A DNA stretch of 64,000 bases from Oenanthe sinensis. Lineage: Eukaryota; Streptophyta; Magnoliopsida; Apiales; Apiaceae. The notes under the pieces are model-generated. The model was not told the origin of the DNA and ran no database searches. It saw only the letters and a list, made by a program, of their open reading frames with translations. Position 1 is the first letter of the stretch; each line of letters opens with the position of its first letter. The stretch lies in NCBI GenBank assembly GCA_028671895.1, contig CM053800.1:25317886-25381885 (forward strand). Direction: 5' to 3'. The position numbers were made by a program, and so were the translations under genes. Positions 58,047 through 64,000 of this stretch are shown here, piece after piece.

Positions 58047-58058
58047 GCTTTGATACCA
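58047..58058 (-). other. Primer-binding site of element B
   Basis: Minus strand TGGTATCAAAGC, one mismatch from the initiator tRNA-Met site, four bases from the 5' LTR. Confidence 0.85.
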
Positions 58059-58062
58059 CTTC

Positions 58063-61000
58063 TGTGGCACCCCCAGACCCGGGGTCGGAGATCCAGGTTG
58101 CCACTATCCAATTTCCAGTATATACGCACACTTGTAATCCAACAATAACAAACAACAATATAATAATCACGAGATAAACAACATGCTGATGACCCCAACA
58201 CCTTATCACACACACACGATCCATAATCTCAGAAACGGATTTTTCAAAATTTACATATTAAGACTTAACTGTTACATTATCTGGTTATTACAACCGGGGT
58301 TGTACTATTGACTATAGCTTCTTGAGGAAACTATGCAGCAGGCAAAAGTTGATTAACTTACACATGTTTCATATGCTTACATAGGTTATACTTATAAATA
58401 AACCTGACTAGCAAAAGCTGGAAGCCTATCCTACTAAGATTTCCTACCTCAGGAATCGTAAAGTGGATCCTCTCATACGGGGTCCTTGCCCTTGTTACCC
58501 GCTTGCGCAGGGTTCGGCGCACGCGGCTGGACATTGTCAGCAAATGTAATGTGGGAACAACAACAAAAAAAAACAAGTAAGAATGAGCTACAAATGCTCA
58601 GCAAGTAATAGGTAATAATATGACAAGGTAGTGAAACAATAACATAATATAATATCCAGATATCAATGATATTGATATATGCAACTAAAACAGTACTCAA
58701 AGCAACTCACAAAATCAAAGTTGATTATATTCCCCGTTGACACTATCGGTAACTCAGAACCTAGGCTTTCATTACAGTGCAACGTCAAATTCCAACTGGA
58801 AGAAATAGGACTATATGGATATTTTTCAACGCCCTACTGTACGCGATGATCATTCGCATTGTACAATAGAAGAACCATTCACTTTCTCTACTAGTAGAAG
58901 CACAACCCCTTATCGGGACGTCACCCTAGGCAACTCATGGGCCTTTAGTTACGCTGGGTCGTGCGTCACTCGACCTCTTACGCAGCCTTACTCCAGTCCC
59001 TGGTGAATATGTAACACCATAGCTTAGTCTGGCCGGAACAGTATATTCGAAATCCCTCCGGCTAACGATTATCCTCTCTAGGATTTCAATCACAGATAAG
59101 AAAGGAATTTAATCCAACCTTCCAGAACAACAATGAATCATTGTAAGATTTAAATATCAGCCAATAGCTTAGCTCCCGAAACGAGGTGGGAGTAATCTCA
59201 GAGTATATTGGTTGACTCTCAGTCAACGAATTAACAAGCTAGAAATCCTCGAATCAAGAAGACTCAAGAACACGACCGGGGAGCCGCTAATACGAATTAA
59301 ATAGACTCCACGAAGATATTACATTTTTGGAGTGAGATAATGGTCCCTAAAGGCACCAATATAACCGGAAAGAATATCGGAGTCAGATATTCCTTCCCTA
59401 ACATGGAGTTATCGACTCAAATTAATTACAGAATATTCGAGTCATAGATCAATATTTATTATTTAATGAAAATAATACTTAAAGAAATTTATATAACTCC
59501 AGAATATTTTTAAAGAGCAAATAAATATTTGATTAATAAATATGAGGCCTAGAATAGTCCTCGAAAAATATTAAAATGATGTAAAAGAATTAAAATACTT
59601 AATTCGAATTTAATCAAGATTATTTAATATTTAAATAATCTTAAATGATTCAACATATTTAAATAATATTTAATCAATATTTAAATAATATTTAAATAAT
59701 CCAAAATTAATTGAAAGTGTTTAACCAATAATTAAATACTTTTAAATGCTCCCAAAATATTTAAATAATATTTAATTCATCTTAAATAATATTTAAATAA
59801 TTCCAATTGAACTGAAAGTATTTAATCAATATTTAAATACTATATATCCTCTTTAAATAATATTTAATAAGCTAAATATTATTTAAAATATTGAAGGGAT
59901 ATTAATCAAAATTTATTTAATCCCTAACTCATACTAATTAATAATCCAAAACATATATTACATGGAGAATCCTTGAATAATATCGACTACTAGTCGAGAA
60001 GTAATAGACAACTCCCGGTCCACTATCGAGCACCAAAAGATGTACTCGACACTGGGTTCAGTTATACAAAACTGATAAAAGGCGTCCTCTAACTTTTTGA
60101 GAAGTTCAGAGGCGCGAACGAACAGTGTATAGTTCCAGCTGAATGGAACTTCCAACACCACAGAGTTTTATAACCAATAAACCGTTATAAAGTCTAGAGT
60201 TTAAGAACCTGCTATACGAACTCTAACTTTTCAAGAAGTTCAAAGTCGTCTCAGAATTAGGTTGAAAAGATTCGAAGCAGCTCAAGATATGGTATCTTAA
60301 CAACTTATACACAAATCTTATCATGTACCAGAATTAAAATGACAAAGCGTCGGATACTTGCCTGAGTGCTCAAGCTGGTGTAGGCTCTCTCCTGGCCTTG
60401 CCCAAGTGTGTACGAACGAAAACAATATCGTCATTAGCTATAAGAAAATTCCTTAATAGTTCTATTAGCACATACTCTTACAACTACCTTAATCTTTCCA
60501 ACCGACACATGTTAGTTAAGTCCATTAGCTCATAGCATTTACATGTCATTATATGACATTTTTCGTTGAGGGTTCATTTTCTAATTTAGCCCCAAGCGTC
60601 GTTTATGATAGGGAGTGGCTAAGACCAAAGTGCTAGCACTTCCCTTAACCTTCCACTTGTATCACTTGGATTCAAACAATTTTAACAAATCAGGTTTTAG
60701 TCTTTTTAACCCAATTCTTCTTCCCAGGCCATCACATAGGTTCCTATTATCTTAAATAAAAAGTTCAAGGTTTATGGAGTCCCCTAACTAGGGTGATCAT
60801 AGCTCCAAAGTTCATAGAAAACAGGACTGCTACGTTTCTGCGCTACCCCTACCGTTTTGTCCATATCTTTTAGCTCGTAACTCCGATTGGCATGATTTTT
60901 GCGCCTAAATGATCTAGAGACTACCCTCTTTCAAACCAAGTCCACCACTGATCAAGAAATGCAATATAGCTACGTCGGGTCCCCTGATCAGATGGGAGGC

Positions 61001-62083
61001 AGAAACAGGGCAAACATGACCTGTTTGTTTGCTCATCATTTACCACTTCTTTACTTACTCAAAACAACTCTCACAACCTTTAAACATTTTATACCAATGC
61101 TTGGGCATGTACTCAAGACATCCCAAGCCAATTCACATTTATTATAACTTCCAAATATTACCAATAAATCATCAAAACACAGTCACTAGCTTTACTCAAT
61201 CAAGCCACAATTTATACTACTCCATAACAACCAATTCAATTCATAATCAACTCATACAATTTCCATCACCCAACCTTAACCAATCAAGATACTTGTTTAA
61301 CAACTAAGATCACAATTTACCATGATTTATTCTAAGATTATTACCCAAACATGGCATAACACAACTACAATCACCACATAAGGGTTTCAAGCATTCTATG
61401 TTCTAGCATGCTCTTAAACAACTACCCATAGCATAAAGAACACTAAACAAGCATCTACCAAGGCTAAGAAAGCATCAAACATAAGTTTAACATTTTATTT
61501 TCAACCCAAGTTACTATTCATGTTCTTGGATTTTCATGAAAACCAAGAGTTTCCATGGATAACTATGCTTAAGATTGACATGGAAGGTAGATGATGATTA
61601 TACTTTTCTTTTAAGCTACTAAACACAATGATCAAGCAAGGCTTTGTTGAGTTCTTGAATTTCTTCTTCCCTTTTCTTCTTCTTGGCCGAAAGTTGCTAG
61701 TGGAGAGCTTGCTTGATATTTTTTTTTCTTTTAATATGTTAACAACTAACTGTCCTTTGGCTAAATAAAAGAGCAAGTCAATTTTTCTTAGGCTTCTTTG
61801 ACCTTGGTCAAGCTTCTAGCATTTCTTATTACTTCAACCAAGTGCAAGTATTTGCATTTCTTTTAGTCCATGTAATAAAAAAAAATCGGCTCTTTAATAA
61901 TTCTAGGGAAATCATTTGATTTTTCGTTTCCGTAATGATTCGCGACGATAAATTTAATCTTTAACTCGTTCCGGCAATTCTAATCATTTGATTACCCACC
62001 AAAACCTTATTCCTTAATTATTATCCATTACATACTATTTTTAACAAAAGTTTTAAAAGTACCTGGAAATTAGGAATATTGCA
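58063..62083 (-). repeat. 5' LTR of element B (4021 bp)
   Basis: Uninterrupted partner of the split left LTR. Starts TGTGGCACCCCC and ends GGAATATTGCA, so the terminal TG on the element's strand reads TGCAATATT instead of TGTAATATT. Small openings inside it are duplicated in the other LTR and are not genes. Confidence 0.93.
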
Positions 62084-62419
62084 CAAAGGTTAAAAAAGAT
62101 AGTTAGAGTATTGAAGTTATACTCACTTAAAGAAGTTCTTTTGTATGCTCAAGTATTAGTGAAGAACAAAGAATGAAGTATTCAAGATTGTGGTAGTAAT
62201 GAAAACATTGTCTAAGTACTAGAAAAGATTCCAGTGATAGTACTATATTTATTGACAGTCAGTGTTCGAAGCAATAGAGAACTGCAGCACACTTGTCATT
62301 TGAATTAAATGAGATGTGAAGATTAGGATCAGTGTTATTCGTTTGTGAACTAGACCAGTGCACTAAACGTCAACACGAAAGATACTGATTAGGATCGGTG
62401 TTATTCATTTGTGAACTAT
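62084..62419 (+). repeat. 3' LTR of element D, second segment
   Basis: Continues 34962-35318 after element B. Matches 63846-64000 of the second D copy. Near its end a 31-bp sequence (GATTAGGATCAGTGTTATTC type) occurs twice, at about 62321-62352 and 62387-62418. No LTR end can be recognised; it runs into a gypsy remnant. Confidence 0.7.
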
Positions 62420-63434
62420 GAGCCTCATTCAAAACTACTTCACGAACCGCTACGTCTGTAGGCCTACAAAATCTACTACACAACCATACCACACCATGAT
62501 CATCAACATGAAACTCTTTTTTATTACCATTGTCCACATTCGATCTACCAGCTTCTATCCCTGTATCATTTTTCTGAGCTTCCTTAGCCCTTGAGACTAT
62601 ATTTGATTCTACCTTTAACTTATTATGATTGTAGCTAATTCTCCAACATACAACTCCACACCCAAGCTCTCTATATCTGAAATAAGGTGTTACTGAGTAA
62701 TAAGAGATGCAACATTTTCCAAGTTCTTCTTACTAAGAACGTTTGCCACTACATTCGCGTTCCCTGGATTGTATATAATTTTAGCATCATAATCTTTAAT
62801 AAGTTCAAGCCACCTCCTCTGCCTCATGTTTATCTCTTTTTATGTACAAATATATTTTAGACTCTAATGATCAGTGAAGATGTCCCAAGTTTCTCCATAC
62901 AAATAATGAGTCCAAATTTTCATGGCAAAAACCACCATTGCTAACTCTAAGTCATGGGTAGGATAATTTACCTCATAGGGTTTAAGTTGCCTAGAGGCGT
63001 ACGAAATCACCTTCACATGTTGCATAAGAAGAAATCCCAATCTTCTCTTAGAAGCATCACTATAAAACTGAAATCCTTCACACCTTATTGAAAACTTAGA
63101 AGTATAGGTGATGACACCCACCTCTTCTATAATTCTTGAAAACTTTGTTTACCATCATCATTCCACTCGAACTTAACACCCTTCCACATCAGCTAAGTTT
63201 CTTGAAAATTTATGGATGAGAAACCCTCTACAAAGCGCCTATAGTAGCCTACCAAACCCAAGAAATGTCACAGTGCTACGTCTCGCCTAATTTTTGATAG
63301 CCTTGACTTTCACAGGAACTAACTCAAACCCTTTACCAGATGCAATATGCCCCAAAAATGCAACCTGCTCCAACCAGAACACACACTTTGAATATTTTGC
63401 GAACAATTTCTTCTTCCTCAAGATTTCAAGTATA
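62420..63434 (-). pseudogene. Decayed gypsy RT/RNase H remnant
   Basis: Minus strand, frames broken. The RNase H core is readable at 62864-63121: FYSDASKRRLGFLLMQHVKV, ASRQLKPYEVNYPTHDLELA, KIWTHYLYGE. Flanking bases at 62700-62860 and 63130-63430 match the connection and RT thumb/palm in outline (for example the region coding for RRFVEGFS-like and LGHI-like motifs of gypsy RT). It is distinct from element B in sequence. No LTR, PBS or TSD found; it is a fragment. Confidence 0.8.
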
Positions 63435-63436
63435 AT

Positions 63437-64000
63437 AGTTATCCTCTCTATGAGATTTGTTTGCTAAGTTTAACAATCAAATAGGGGAAGATTGTTGGTG
63501 ATATAACGAAGCTGTATGAATAGTAATCCTGATAACTCAATACTAGAACATGACAGGTAAATAATACTATGCCTACACAGAAATCAGGAAGAAATTAAAA
63601 CAAGGCAGATACAGTGAATCAAGACATTAGAAAAAGTTTTTAAGTCTACTATAGGTCACTGAAAGAAGTTCATTTATATGTTCAAGCCTCAGTGAAGAAT
63701 AATGTGTAAAGACTTTCAGGGTTTTAGAAGTGTTGAAGATTCAGTATAAAAGTGACACTAGAAGATTTCAGTGTATTAGCATTGATTGAAGATAGACAGT
63801 GTTCGAAGCATAGGAATCTAGAAGAATTGAAGACAGGGTAAAGGCAAAAGTTAAATAAGATAGCTACAGTCTTGAAGTTATACTCACTTAAAGAAGTTCT
63901 TTTGTATGCTTAAGCATTAGGGAAAAACAAAGAACAAAGTATTCAAGATTGTGGTAGTAATGAAAACGTTGTCTAAGTACCAGAAAAGATTCCAGTGACA
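63437..64000 (+). mobile_element. Second copy of element D's 3' end (interior tail, PPT and LTR start)
   Basis: 63437-63492 repeats 34906-34961, including PPT AGGGGAAGAT, and 63493 onward repeats D's LTR (TGTTGGTGATATAACG) until the window ends inside it. Because the copied part starts within the interior, this is a second 3' end, not D's 5' LTR. Either two D-family elements lie side by side or a local duplication took place. Confidence 0.75.

Larger units (their letters stand above)
35319..62083 (-). mobile_element. Element B: Ty3/gypsy chromovirus (Tekay/Del type), defective
   Basis: Flanked by caaag at 35314-35318 and 62084-62088. LTRs are about 4.0 kb. Interior 51884-58062 on the minus strand holds PBS, an upstream ORF, gag, protease, RT, RNase H, integrase and a partial chromodomain, then PPT. 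The gypsy order (RT before integrase) and the chromodomain region (YVEQLVEVMDRKEQVLRNK) place it in the Tekay/Del chromoviruses, known for long LTRs. The left LTR is split by element C. Three nonsense codons and one frameshift inactivate gag-pol. Confidence 0.93.

Overview
The window is plant nuclear DNA, most likely from a dicot with a repeat-rich genome, and it is essentially all LTR retrotransposons nested inside one another. I see no host gene, tRNA, rRNA, CRISPR array or bacterial feature. The plant assignment rests on Ty1/copia and Ty3/gypsy polyproteins of plant type, primer-binding sites matching initiator tRNA-Met (TGGTATCAGAGC), 5-bp target-site duplications (TSDs) and A+T-rich spacer. 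The species cannot be named from this sequence. Element names below (D, M, E, P, C, B) are mine. Layout. Element D is an old, decayed Sirevirus-like copia element on the + strand. It supplies the left part of the window (a degenerate extra ORF at about 2531-3580, repeated polypurine tracts, and a 3' LTR from 34962). Element M is a copia element on the minus strand (4158-34636, TSD ctact) that inserted into D. M was itself hit twice. Element E (minus strand, 5538-19388, TSD gtcct) has near-identical 5.2-kb LTRs and a decayed interior. Element P (plus strand, 19708-28256, TSD tccca) belongs to M's own family and carries the only intact gag-pol polyprotein in the window, but its 5' part is rearranged. 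Element B is a Tekay/Del-type chromovirus on the minus strand (35319-62083, TSD caaag) that inserted into D's LTR. Its left LTR was split by element C, a Sirevirus on the plus strand (35940-48485, TSD aaaac). At the right end lie the rest of D's LTR, a decayed gypsy RT/RNase H remnant, and a second copy of the D 3' end that runs off the window. Coding state. P has an uninterrupted 1321-aa gag-pol ORF. M, B and C have gag-pol genes broken by a few nonsense codons or frameshifts. Several of these are TAG codons, as expected from C-to-T decay of methylated CAG/CTG-type sites. C also carries an intact 1080-aa third ORF downstream of pol, and B has a proline/glutamate-rich ORF upstream of gag. Most interesting signal. 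Element C is saturated with one short DNA motif, TGACAG(TA) and its complement (TA)CTGTCA. I count about 15 exact copies in about 610 bp of the LTR upstream of its TATA box. About 16 more lie in about 505 bp between pol and the third ORF, directly upstream of a second TATA box. Further copies lie inside gag and the third ORF. This looks like one regulatory motif serving two promoters, LTR and internal. TGACAG is the known core of plant KNOX/BELL homeodomain binding sites, which suggests a testable link to expression in meristems.
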